The position numbers were made by a program, and so were the translations under genes. The notes under the pieces are model-generated. The model was not told the DNA's origin. It ran no database searches and saw only the letters and a list, made by a program, of their open reading frames with translations. DNA of 64,000 nucleotides from Azolla pinnata (Eukaryota; Streptophyta; Polypodiopsida; Salviniales; Salviniaceae): NCBI GenBank assembly GCA_037176905.1, contig JBBBWG010009446.1:7983-71982 (forward strand), read 5' to 3'. Of the stretch, positions 53,201-64,000 are shown piece by piece; the first letter of the stretch is position 1; the number at the start of each line of letters is the position of its first letter.

Positions 53201-53555
53201 AAATACGGATTTTTTATGCGGATACCGACAGGTTAAGGTTACGATATGGAACGATTTTCTGCAGGCGTTATTGGCACCAGCAGCGCTGATAGCCAACAAT
53301 GCAGGGACGGAAGGGGATGTGGTTGTGGAGAAGCTGCTGGAGAGCAAGTGGGAGATAGGGTACAATGCGATGACTGATACATACGAGGACCTTCTGGAGG
53401 CGGGTGTGATCGACCCTGCCAAGGTCACGAGGTGTGCTCTGCAAAATGCGTCTTCCGTCGCTGGCATGGTTCTCACCACGCAAGCCGTCGTGGTGGAGAA
53501 GAAGAAGAAGGTGCAGCAGGCTTCCACCGCCCCTGTTTCCGGCATGACCCTCTAA
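50275..53555 (+). CDS. CPN60A: Chloroplast chaperonin 60 subunit alpha (RuBisCO large subunit-binding protein alpha), 9 exons
   Basis: Exons by eye: 50275-50349, 50515-50722, 51073-51194, 51321-51528, 51816-51961, 52051-52357, 52476-52726, 52970-53170 and 53265-53555, giving 602 residues (Arabidopsis CPN60A1 is about 586). All joins keep phase. The first intron has a GTGAGT donor and TTTCAG acceptor but is itself in frame, so retention cannot be ruled out. The N terminus is a Ser/Arg-rich chloroplast transit peptide of about 60 residues ending near LMVRAEAKD. Diagnostic blocks are [38 protein letters not shown] (ATP site), [47 protein letters not shown] and [14 protein letters not shown], all alpha-type and not beta-type. 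With the beta subunit it forms the plastid GroEL-like tetradecamer that folds RuBisCO large subunit and other stromal proteins. A heat-shock element lies upstream. Confidence 0.95.
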
Positions 53556-55589
53556 AAGCTTTGGTGGTATGGTTTTAGCTTGCTTTGCTCTTCTCTACTA
53601 CACTACCTTTAACTACTACTACGCATCGGAGGAGTAGGTTCTGTAGGATGATGATTCCTTCTCAGGATTCCTCTCCCTCGAGACGGATGGAATCTACGGA
53701 GAGCAAAACGGCGCAAGTATAAAAGCTTGAGTTTGGCTGTGAATTTGGACCTTTTGTTGTTCCTTGTTTTCTCATCAAGCCAGCGGATTTTGTTGTTTTA
53801 GGGTTAGGTTTACGCACACACTAGGGTGTGAAGAGGCTAGTAGGAGATAAAGAACAAAGGAGAGATAACAAACACCAACCATATTGTCTTATTTGTCTTC
53901 TTTCTTTCTGATGGCTTTGTACAATTCTATTGTCTCGGGGCCCTCTGTCTTGAACGAGCTGGGGTTGTGGAGAGCGATATTTTTTTTTTTCTACTGTTGG
54001 CCGAATGATTTTGTTAAAATCGCAATGATCATCTTGGTTTTGAAATATGAGTAATTTTGAAGTACCACATTACGAAATCTATGTTAGGAAGTTCGACATC
54101 ATGGGTTTGAATCAGAATCACATGCAAGGGTTTTTCAGATGAAACAATTGTTCCATGCCGCGAATGTGATTTCGTTCATAATGGTTTTTTGTTCATTTAT
54201 CATGACCAAAGTAAGTGTAATTGTTATGGAAAGTGTCCCTTACAGTTCAATACTCAGTTCCTGGTAATATGTTTTTTTCATCGTACTCATGATACTATCT
54301 CTCTCTGGCTTATATGTTTTAAGTGTTCCATATGATCAATGAGGACATTGGCTTATCATTATACCAACTGATGATGAAACATTTCTACGTATACAAGAGC
54401 ATTGATGAAATTTTTTCATAGACTCCAAATTTTTATTTCCAAGTGCTGGATCAAGATGAGCAAAAACATCATTGAGTTACTGAGAAGTCACAAGTGGAAC
54501 CAAGACAAATTGTGTCCTCTAATTCAGTGCAAGATCTAGAATTGACATCACATTGTGTAATAACCGCACACAATCCCCAACTCGGCGCTTGATAAAGCAA
54601 TCTGTGGCTTTCTTGAATGAGTCTTAGCATGAAGCAAATGGTGAAAACATTTATCTTGAATATATCATTTAGTTGTAGTAGATGATCCTCAATGGTAGGC
54701 TTATTTGAGACTTTTAAATGTTTTAACCTCATCTTATTTTGGGTAATATCCTGGGTTTGCAAAGAATTTGGTGTGTCTAATAATTTTCCAAAGACAATAC
54801 AGGAATGATAGGACATTAGAAGAATATGACAATTTTATTATGCTTATAGTAGAGAACCATAGAAATGCATAGAGCCAGGAGCAGTTTAATGTCAAAGAAA
54901 CTTAGCTATTTACATTATCGTAGTCCCCATGCATTACGTATTTCCTTTTTTTTTTGCAGAATCATTGCACCATTTTCTCAGGAGTAATAATCGCCAGATA
55001 GATACAGGGGATCAAACTACCGGATAACTCGGGTGACATCCTTGATGTAGAGTCTGCTGATGACATGAGTTTGTTCTGTGGAAGGAACAATGAAAAACCC
55101 GACATTGGTGAACAAAACTCCTGTTGATTTTTGTCTGGGATCAGGCGCCCAGATAAATTGGCATAGATCAGTAGTTTTGTGGACGAGCAAACGAGATTAT
55201 CCGAATCGATATCCGGTTACAACCTTTTTATTTATGGAATTTCAGATATATTCAACTAACATTGTCCTACTATAGGGTTGCAAACTATTACAAAGTTTGT
55301 TGCTGGGATTCGGCATTTGCGTAACTAACGAAAGAATGTAGTCACAGTTAAAAGCTTATCAATCAAATTTGATCTTGCTGAGCATAATTGCCAACAGGTT
55401 GTAGTGACTACCGATCCATGATCGCTGAAGGACATTCTTGCATTGCATGAATGCCAAGACAACTGGCAATCCACACACAAGTCAACAAGTTATCGGAACG
55501 ATTCAGTTTCAGCATTGGTCGCTGTTGTTCTCGTATAAAGTTCCTTACTGCTCTGTAAGAACAAAAAACACTCAGTTTTCAAAGCGTGT
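53556..55589. other. CPN60A 3' flank and intergenic DNA
   Basis: The CPN60A 3' UTR probably reaches about 53950. The rest is AT-rich. Apart from a weak gag-like stretch on the minus strand (listed separately), I see no gene, RNA or array before the telomere-motif repeats. Confidence 0.5.
54480..54830 (-). mobile_element. Possible Copia-type gag relic
   Basis: The minus strand contains a stretch resembling the helical UBN2 part of Copia gag (TQNKMRLKHLKVSNKPTIED followed by HLLQLNDI). No other retroelement domain or LTR was seen nearby. If real it is a short, broken and old fossil. Low confidence. Confidence 0.3.
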
Positions 55590-56580
55590 CCTTTGTTCTA
55601 GCGGAGCTTCCGTGGGATGCAGGGAATATGGATAGAGTATTTGGTGATCAAAACCCTAAACCCCAAACCCCAAACCCCAAACCCTAAACCCTAAATTGGA
55701 AACTAGAAACTGGAAACTGGAAACTCGAAGTGTGTCCTTTTAGTTTGTTCTCGATCGACGTAGCGGAGCTTCCATGGAATGCAAGGAATATGGATAGAGT
55801 ATTTGGTGATCAAAACCCTAAACCCCAAACCCTAAACCCTAAACTGGAAACTAGAAACTGGAAACTGGAAACTCGGAGTGTGTCCTTTTAGTTTGTTCTC
55901 GCGGTCACGATCGACGTAGCGGAGCTTCCACGAAATGCAAGGAATATGGATAGAGTATTTGGTGATCAAAACCCTAAACCCTAGACCCCAAATCCTAAAC
56001 CCTAAACTGGAAATTGGAAACTCGAAGTGTGTCCTTTCAGTTTGTTCTCGCGGTCACGATCGACGTGTCGGAGCTTCCACGGAATGCAAAGGAATATGGA
56101 TAGACTATTTGGTGATCAAAACCCTAAACCCTAAATCCTAAAACCCTAAACTGGAATATGTATTGCACGTATGCACTGACGTATGTATACATATCTAAGC
56201 AGAGATATGCATGCATGAAACTGGAAACTCGGAGTGTGTCCTTTTAGTTTGTTCTCGCGGTCACGATCGACGTAGCGGAGCTTCCATGGACTAAAAGGAG
56301 TACGGAAAGAGTATTTGGTGATCAAAACCCTAAACCCCCTAAACCCCAAATCCTAAACCCTAAACTGGAAACTCGAAACTGGAAACTGGAAACTCGATGT
56401 GTGTCCTTTCAGTTTGTTCTCGCGGTCACGATCGACATAGCGGAGCTTCCATGGAATGCAAAGGAATATGGATAGACTATTTGGTGATCAAAACCCTAAA
56501 CCCTAAACCCTAAATCACAAACCCTAAACCCTAAATCACAAACCCTAAACCCTAAATCCTAAACCCTAAACTGGAAACTG
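55590..56580. repeat. Six-copy ~150-165 bp tandem array with telomere-like and CTGGAAA blocks
   Basis: The anchor GAGCTTCC occurs at 55604, 55766, 55922, 56071, 56278 and 56443. Each monomer runs: TGTGTCCTTTTAGTTTGTTC, TCGCGGTCACGATCGACG, the anchor, GGATAGAGTATTTGGTGATC, several CCCTAAA/CCCCAAA units, then CTGGAAA repeats. The copy starting near 56071 has an extra segment of about 60 bp (56155-56215) that accounts for its 207 bp spacing. The array ends in a longer CCCTAAA block about 100 bp upstream of the EFL1 start codon. Confidence 0.94.
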
Positions 56581-56682
56581 GAAACTGGAAACCGGAGGAG
56601 AAGAGTGGCCCAGATCTGTATGACAGTCAAAGGCATCCGACATGCGATTGGCACCTCTGAACTCTGAGTGCGCAGACAGGCT

Positions 56683-56748
56683 ATGGCGACGTCGAGCTCC
56701 GAAGGTAATCCCCTCACTTCTTCGCGACGACCACAGGAAAAGAAAGAA

Positions 56749-56779
<31 letters not shown>

Positions 56780-59700
56780 CAGTGGAAGCGGGAGCAAGGC
56801 TTCTCATCCGCAACATCTGCATTCTGGCCCATGTGGACCATGGCAAAACGACCCTCTCTGATCACTTGATCGCATCCGGAGGTGGAGGCGTCCTCCATCC
56901 TAAGCAAGCTGGTCGACTAAGGTACCTCGATTATCGAGACGATGAGCAGCTGCGCGCCATCACCATGAAGAGCTCCTCCATAGCGCTGTCATTCCAAGGC
57001 CGATACACCATCAACCTGATAGATTCTCCAGGCCATGTCGATTTCTGCAGCGAAGTGTCGACCGCGGCGAGATTGAGCGATGGCGCCCTTGTGCTTGTGG
57101 ATGCGTGCGAAGGCGTACACATCCAGACCCACGCGGTGCTAAGGCAGGCATGGATTGAGAAAGTCGTGCCTTGCCTCATCTTGAACAAACTCGACCGCCT
57201 CATCGTCGAGCTCAAGATGAGCCCCTCTGAAGCATATGTGCGCATTCAGGTTACATCTAAAACCTAATACCATCTACCTCTGGTTTGCATAGAACATTAG
57301 CTTTAGTGTTTTTTTTATGGCACTTGTGCACATATGCGCACAATATGTTTGGCTCGAACCAGCACTTGCGAGGCATATGTGCAGACTGCAGGTTAAATTC
57401 ATCTGTATTATCTTTTTCTAACATTATGTTATGATTTAAGTCATTTCATATTCTGATTGTACAAATAAGGGCCCATTTTAGCCCATAGAAAAGCGATAGG
57501 CCAATTGGGGTCGGTCATGTTATTCTCTAGAAACTATGCTATGGGCATTCCACTGGGAATTAAAATGGTATAAATAGGGCTAGCAAAATCATGTCTTCCG
57601 TCGTTACTGACATCACCTTTCAAGTTTAAATGCTATTATTTTCAGTCTCTGGTCATTTAAAAAACTTTCTTAGGGGCATTTCAAATGGACATGCTATCGT
57701 TTTCTATCTTTTTTCGGTTAAATGAATTGTTAATATCGCTCTTCGTTGAACAACCTCTTAGGATCACCTAGATTATATGAGTAATCTGAAAAAAATATCA
57801 TTTTACGGGAACAGCATCAACTCTATTGCATAATTCTTCAATATAAGACTTTTTGCCTGCTAACTGGCACGTTGGAAATATCATTCCATGGAAAAATAAA
57901 TCAACTAGTGTAGTTACCAGTGATAAGATTTACTATCTCAAAATCATGCATAAATTACAGATTTGTATCAGGTAAATCCACAAGGTTAAAATGGTTGGGG
58001 ATATGTAAACCATATCATCTGACATAGTAAGCCAATTCTTAGAAGTTTAAGGTTTATGCGGTATACATTTCTACTATCCCCTCTTCGCATTTGTTAGAAG
58101 TAGTGAAACTTTCTTATACGGTTCCCCTACCACTTCCTATTGTATTTGTATGTTGATGTTATTCTCCATATTATGTTATGTGATGACTTCATACTGCTCA
58201 TTGAGCTGCGTATCAATGATTTCAATTGTGGGAATTATTTGTATAATATTATTTTGATTACTTCAGGCTGCATAATTATGTGATTGATGGAATCACCTCA
58301 TTATACTTCTGATAATCATATTTAAAAGTGATGCAAGATCTCTTAATGAAGCTTGTCTGTGGTGGTATTCTGTGTAACAGAATATCATAATGGAGGTAAA
58401 TAATATCATCAGTACATTCCGGTCGGAAAAGTATTTGTCAGATGTGGATTCGGTTCTTGCATCTGCAAATCCCAGTGAAAATCTAGATGGTTCAGCCAAT
58501 CAGAGAGAAGAGGAGACATTGGCCAATTTCGATGATGAGGATGAGGATGCTTTCTCACCACAACGTGGAAATGTTGTATTTGCTTGTGCATTGGATGGAT
58601 GGGGATTTCGTGTGAACCAGTTTGCCTCACTATATGCTACAAAGCTGGGTGCAAGCCAAAAGATATTGCAAAAGGCACTATGGGGAGATTTCTATTATAT
58701 GCCAAAAACAAAGAAGATTGTGGGTAAGAAGGCATCAGGCGGTAAAGTGAAGCCTATGTTTGTGCAATTCATTTTGGAGCCTTTATGGCAGGTGTATGAA
58801 GCAGGTTTACAAGGAATTGATGGAAGAGATACTCTGAATAAGATAATTAAGGCTATGAACTTAAGTATTCCGACTCGTGATCTTCAGAATAAAGATGCTA
58901 AGGTAGTCCTACAAGCAGTTATGAGCAGATGGCTACCTCTTGCAGATACTGTATTCTCCATGGTTGTTGAGTTGTTACCTCATCCTATCTCGGCACAATC
59001 TGAGCGAATTGTTCGTCTTTTTCCCGATAATAATAGCCTTTTATGTAAAGATGAGGTGAAGAAAGGCCTTGAAAAGGCCAGAAAAGCTGTGCAAACTTGT
59101 GATGATAGTGCAGAATCTCCATGCATAGTGTTTGTGTCAAAAATGTTTGCAGTTCCTATTGATTTGCTACCTAGGCAAGGGCCGAATGGTGAAACTCTCC
59201 CCGACTTAAGGGAGGAGCTAAACAACTTGGGAGATGTGGGCCATGAAGAATGCTTTCTTGCATTTGCAAGAGTTTTCAGCGGTGTATTGTATGCAGGACA
59301 AAAGATTCTGGTGTTATATCCTTTCCATGATCCAACTAAGGAAGAATTAGACAGAAAGCAGATGCAAGAAGCAGTTGTCCAAGGGCTTTACGTGATGATG
59401 GGAAGAGGTTTAGAACCCAGGGCTTCTGCGTCAGCTGGAAACCTCGTCGCAATAAGGGGCTTGGGTCAGTTTATATTAAAGACGGCTACTCTTTCCACAA
59501 CGCCTCTTTGTTGGCCATTCAGAAGCATGACGTTTCAAGCTGCCCCCATCATGCGGGTAGCGGTTGAGCCTTCTGTTCCTGCAGATTTAGGGGCATTAAC
59601 CCATGGTTTACGCCTACTGAATCGTGCTGATCCATTTGTTGAAGTTAGTCTGTCTACCACTGGAGAGCATGTACTTGCTGCTGCTGGAGAAGTTCATCTG

Positions 59701-61041
59701 GAGAGATGCATCAAAGATCTGAGAGAACGTTTTGCAAAAGTAGAACTTGTAGTATCTCCACCACTTGTTGCATTTAAGGAAACCATCGAGATTGAAAAGA
59801 CATCTTCCATGGAACCATCCAAGAATGTACCACCTGATATTGTGGAACGAACTACTGCGAATGGTAGGTGCACAGTTCGTGTACATGTTAGCAAGCTACC
59901 ATTGGCCTTGACAAAAACCCTCGAGCAAAATGAAGAGATTCTGCGGAAGCTTATGCAAGATTCAAATGTGAAGGAGATGGTCCATAGCGAGCAAGAACAA
60001 GTTGATGTGCAAGATCCTGTGACAGTGTTGAGGAATAGTCTGATTGCCGCTGTACAAGTCGATGATGATAATTCGAGCCATGAGAAACGAAGGACCGACA
60101 CTGATGCAAACACATGGTTGATGAAATTGAAGAGGATATGGTCATTGGGCCCTAGACATGTGGGTCCCAATTTACTTCTTGCACCACTTGCAGAGAATGC
60201 CAAACGACTATACGAGTTACCTGATCGTTCAGAAGGGTCAAGTACGAATACTGAGAGTGCTCTTATTAGTGGTGTCTCATATGTGTCTGAACTGCTTGGA
60301 ATGATTGAGCACAGCAACAAACCAGCTGACCTGTCAGTCGATGATACTCGTTCTCCTATGATGGTAGAGGCACAAGCTCTCGAAAGCAGTGTAGTATCAG
60401 GGTTTCAGTTAGCAACAGCCTCGGGTCCTCTTTGTGAGGAACCTACTTGGGGTTTAGCATTTACTGTGGAAGCAATAGTCTCAAGAGAGAAAGTAGAGGT
60501 CAATGATACGACCGAGAATGCTGTGATTGATCAGTATGGTCCCTTTTCTGGTCAAGTGATGAGGGCTGTTAAGGAGGCTTGCCGTGCTGCAATGCTGGCC
60601 AAAAAACCGAGGCTGGTTGAGGCGATGTACTTTTGTGAAATTAGTACACCGACCGAGTTTCTTGGGCAAATGTATGCGGTGTTGGGCAAGCGGCGAGCGA
60701 GGGTGCTGAAAGAAGAAATGAGGGAAGGAACTGATATGTTTACTGTGCATGCCTACATGCCTGTAGCCGAGAGCTTTGGTTTCACGGATGAGCTGAGAAG
60801 AAAAACCTCTGGTGCAGCAAGCCCACAATTAGTTCTCAGCCATTGGGAAGAACTTCCTCAGGATCCTTTCTTTGTTCCTCGCACCGACGAAGAGCGTGAA
60901 GAGTTTGGGGATGGCTCCAGCGTTCCTCCTAACACCGCCCGGAAACTGATTGATTCTGTGCGGCGGAGAAAGGGTTTACCGGTAGAAGATAAGGTGGTGC
61001 AGCATGCAACAAAACAAAGGACACTAGCCAGGAAAGTCTAA
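56683..61041 (+). CDS. EFL1: Elongation factor-like GTPase 1 (EFL1/RIA1), two exons
   Basis: Exons 56683-57249 and 58381-61041 (phase 0) give 1075 residues. The ATG at 56683 opens the N terminus. A poly-Glu run (residues 22-32) made by GAA repeats precedes the GTPase domain. G1 is AHVDHGKT (49-56), G3 is DSPGH (114-118) and G4 is NKLD (168-171). Exon 2 contains the long EFL1-specific insertion, then EF-2-like domains: [81 protein letters not shown] and the C-terminal [24 protein letters not shown]-like and [21 protein letters not shown]1 works with SBDS in the cytoplasm to release eIF6 (TIF6) from 60S subunits, the last step of ribosome maturation. Length fits the family. The diphthamide-site region of EF-2 is not expected. 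The telomere-motif array directly upstream may supply telo-box promoter elements. Confidence 0.93.
58037..58094. repeat. 58 bp dispersed repeat (copy A) in the EFL1 intron
   Basis: TTCTTAGAAGTTTAAGGTTT to TCTTCGCATTTGT matches, in reverse complement and with about two mismatches, the segment at 63063-63121. The EFL1 intron around it (57250-58380) is otherwise AT-rich and featureless. Confidence 0.9.
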
Positions 61042-63062
61042 AAAGCAGCAAAAAGATTCTTGATTTTTCCGAAAGAGTCAAGGGGTTGGAATCTGCTCGA
61101 TTTCTCTGATGTCGCATTCCGACGATGGAGATTGGGATTGTTTTTTATGCTGATTTTGTTGAGTATGTGTTGGAGCATTGTTCCATTTGAGAGAACAACA
61201 TAGAATGCCAACACCATCTGTGTGTATCAGAAAAGACTGCTTCTAACACAGTTGTAATTTGTATGTGCTTTGTGGCAGGGAGCATACAATGGAAAGATTT
61301 TCTGCTTGTGTTGCTGTTGCAATAATGAAAGGATTTTTTTGTGTTGGATCTTGTCTCTTCATGATTGTATTCTTTCTTGGGACCAAAAGTATAAACTACA
61401 AGTTTTTTTAACGCCGATTAAAAATAAAAAAATACGAATTAACGCCTACTCTTGTGTTTAACTGAAAACCAGCACCCAATTAATTCTATTTGTAACGCTA
61501 ATTGATTTTCGTTCCGACTGTTGCTCACTAATTGATCCTAATCGATTCCCTTACTATATTCGATTAATAAAAGTTGGTAATTTTCAAATCTAATTGGTTA
61601 GAGTGTTAATTTGGTATTAGTCAGTTAATTGAATGTTGATCAATTAATTTATTCGATGTTAATCAAGTTCACAAGTAACTGATTTAGTGCTAATCAATTA
61701 ATTGGGTGCTAATTTTTAAAACCAGATGGTTTAATTCAAACATGTTAGCTTTAGTGGGCGTTAAAATGTAATTTATAATTTTGTTGGGCATTTTTCGGTA
61801 ATTTTCTTTGCTTTCTTATGTAAGTATAGGACCTTATCTCTTTTATCATTGTAATCTTGGGAGCTCATCATTCACAAGAAACTCCAATCCAAAAAATCTA
61901 GACCGAAGTGTGTCTGGTGGCCAAACAAGTGTACATATCTCGAGGTATTACGAACGCCAACTGTATTGTGTCCATGGTGTTATAGATTTAGCGTACATAG
62001 CTGCACTAATGCAGATTTTGGGTCCAAAGTCGGAGAGTAAAGGTCAGAGGATCCGTAACAGGTACAGATATCAGAACCTAACCGTCTTTCCCGTAACAGG
62101 ATCCCTTGATGCTACCTTATCTTTTCTAAGTGAGAATACGAGTGGTGTGTGATAAGTAATTTCTGTCGTATGAAGTTGGCTAGTGTGATGACGCTCTCTA
62201 TGTGACTTTGGTTTGTGTTGCCTTCACACGCTCGTGGCAACAACTGTCAATTGGTTTTCAGGGGTATCATGATGAGAAAGAACAATAGAAAAGATATATT
62301 AACATCTTCTTAGGCCGATATTGGCCTATGAGACAAAACGTATAATAATGTTAGTATATCCACTCATCTATGAGAGTACGATGATAATTACAAATACAAT
62401 CCTCTAATGTTCATACAGGGAAAATATTTCGTTGATTGATGTGTCGAAAGAAAAGATAAAGCATATGATAAGTAAACACAATATATAACGGAACAATTTA
62501 AAAGAAGTGGGAGAACGAGTGGGGTGAACAGCGATGTGATCATATTTGTTTCATCGTAGTCCAAGCATAGCTCTTAAGCGCGACAATGTTGCCTAATTTT
62601 TTGAATATCCGTTTCATGAAATCAAATAGTTTTAAACTCCGAGTTGGTCTTTTAGCTCTTGAATTCTTTGCTCCCACATTTGACAAGCAAAATGCAACAT
62701 TTGTCGAGCAAGAGAGATCGAGAGTTGCAAGCAAGAGAGACTCGAGTATGTTCAAGGTGTTACAGGTGTACACATGAAGGGCAGTTAAGAGTAGAGAAAA
62801 AAGAATGAAAGATATATTAACATCTTCTTAAGGTAAAATGTTTTGCAAAAAACTTATATACACATTGATTGGATAATCATCTCAAAATCTTCATTGGATC
62901 AAGGTTTTAAGTACTCATTCGTTGTTCCTACCACCACAGGCAGCTATGAAACTGAACTAATGATCTCTACAGTAGATAAAACACATTCATGATGATGGTC
63001 ATTGTGAAGACATCAAAACTATATAAGACACCATGGAAGCTTGAATGAGAAACAAAGTAAGC
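61042..63062. other. EFL1 3' UTR and AT-rich intergenic DNA
   Basis: The 3' UTR probably reaches about 61320. At 61500-61740 there is a loose ATTAATTG-type repeat. A direct repeat of about 25 bases, AAGATATATTAACATCTTCTTA, occurs at 62295 and 62810. The 500 bp between them might be a small unclassified insertion. No gene is evident. Confidence 0.5.
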
Positions 63063-63121
63063 ACAAATGCGAAGAGGGGATAGTACAAATGTATACCGCA
63101 TAAACCTTGAACTTCTAAGAA
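63063..63121. repeat. 59 bp dispersed repeat (copy B), inverted relative to copy A
   Basis: ACAAATGCGAAGAGGGGATA through TAAACCTTGAACTTCTAAGA is the reverse complement of 58037-58094 with about two differences. It lies about 130 bp downstream of (3' to) the stop codon of the minus-strand exon at 63253. Confidence 0.9.
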
Positions 63122-63252
63122 GATGCGGGTATCACTTCCATGTTTTTAACCTCAAAATTTGTATTTATTTCCTGGTCAGGAGTCAAATATTTACAGAAAA
63201 AAAAGCACCTGTTTTCTGACTCTGCAGCATGCCGTATACCTTCCCCTGAATT

Positions 63253-63498
63253 TCAGGATGAATCAGCATTTTTATCGTAGCATTCGTGGAGTTCTTTAGA
63301 CAAAACCAGCCAGAAAGAGTTCAAAGTTTTATTGTAACCAGCACGAGCAAGCAAACTAAGAATCTCCCAAGAAAGAATCTGTGCCTCTGGTCTGGTGGCA
63401 AACTTGATGATGATGGACATCCATATTTCTGGGGCTGATTCCACTGCCCTGACAAATGCACCAAGCCCGGTAGACACTCTTGATCTAAAATCCTGGTT
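63253..63498 (-). CDS. Last exon of an unrecognised helical protein (5' part outside the window)
   Basis: A good acceptor on the minus strand (TGTGTATGCAG, exon from 63498) opens an 81-codon exon ending in a stop at 63253. It starts NQDFRSRVSTGLGAFVRAVE and continues with SWEILSLLARAGYNKTLNSF and ends KNADSS. The pattern of alternating leucine-rich helices suggests a HEAT/ARM-repeat type protein, but I cannot name the family. Earlier exons must lie beyond 64000 or in 63500-64000, where I saw none. The ORF is protein-like and the splice site is strong, so I believe it is a real exon. Confidence 0.5.
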   Translation of the reverse strand, partial: NQDFRSRVSTGLGAFVRAVESAPEIWMSIIIKFATRPEAQILSWEILSLLARAGYNKTLNSFWLVLSKELHECYDKNADSS

Positions 63499-64000
63499 CT
63501 GCATACACAGCAGTTTCAATCATTTGAGAGAGAATACTTTGGTGTTCGATAAATTATGATTGAAAAATAAGGATAAATCCATTCAAGCTCCAAGGTTTTG
63601 TTTACATGGATAAGTTGGATCTGCTAATACAAAGTTACAAATTTTGGACCAGATACCCATGCAATTATTTATAGGGTCATGGATGCATGTGACGAGGGAT
63701 TACTTAAATCACAAACATGTATTTAGAGGGTATTGACAATCAAAGTGGACTTGAATAACACCTTAATCAAAAGGCATTAAGCTCATTCTCAACAAGTTAT
63801 TTGCTGTGAATGGGCTTTAGTGCCTTTAGCTCAACACAGATGTAAAGAAAGTCACAGTACTGTATATATAATCAGCCCCCACTGCTATATAGGAGAATTT
63901 TGATACTCTGATCTGCACCAATACCTACAGTATGTATGCCTCAGGAATACATGAAGAAGAATTCGCCAGTTTTGTATCTGTATGTCATATGTACAGTGGT

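Noticed and set aside
50275-53555. CPN60 beta subunit
   Set aside because: Blocks such as [29 protein letters not shown] and [20 protein letters not shown] match the alpha subunit as I remember it, not beta.

Overview
This is nuclear DNA from a land plant. The gene content (a chloroplast chaperonin alpha subunit, a GASA/snakin peptide, a PORR organelle RNA-splicing type protein, a CYP78A fragment), the multi-exon GT-AG gene structures and the TTTAGGG-type interstitial telomere-like repeats all say so. I cannot name the species. The window is rich in satellites: (ATC/CAC)n blocks, (GAA)n or (TTC)n tracts, and several tandem arrays with 136 to 184 bp monomers. Two 100-base N gaps fall inside such repeats.

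Layout from left to right. 1-765 is the 3' end of a low-complexity protein with a C-terminal EAR-type motif. 1625-2910 is a degenerate repeat that runs into the 3' end of a minus-strand PORR gene (2918-4135). That gene's promoter has paired G-box/CCAAT modules followed by a telomere-like array. 7628-8375 is an ATC microsatellite. 8721-11166 is a two-exon GT34-type glycosyltransferase whose exon 1 contains an in-frame CCCTAA run and whose intron holds five 184 bp copies bounded by telomere-like blocks. 11.4-16.4 kb is repeat-rich and without a recognisable gene. 16474-17797 (minus) is a two-exon GASA gene with a minisatellite in its intron. 19560-20530 is a broken Copia fossil with a piece of a CYP78A cytochrome P450 inside it. 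21250-22970 is a ten-copy ~178 bp array.

The right half carries most of the housekeeping genes. 24596-34276 is PRP40C/TCERG1-like (13 coding exons, two WW and five FF domains). 36546-45346 is sorting nexin 2 (5 coding exons, PX-BAR), with a degenerate L1-like LINE in its third intron. 45997-46068 is tRNA-Pro(AGG). 46813-47487 is an unrecognised secreted protein. 50275-53555 is chloroplast CPN60 alpha (9 exons), with a heat-shock element upstream. 56683-61041 is the ribosome-assembly GTPase EFL1 (2 exons), directly downstream of a six-copy telomere-motif array. 63253-63498 (minus) is the last exon of a gene that leaves the window.

The genes do not form one pathway. They touch splicing (PRP40C), organelle RNA processing (PORR), plastid protein folding (CPN60A), 60S ribosome maturation (EFL1) and endosomal retromer sorting (SNX2). 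The unifying oddity is how often telomere-type CCCTAA(A) motifs have been built into larger tandem monomers next to, or inside, genes. Exon boundaries were placed by eye from GT-AG sites, frame continuity and remembered family sequences; no alignment was run.
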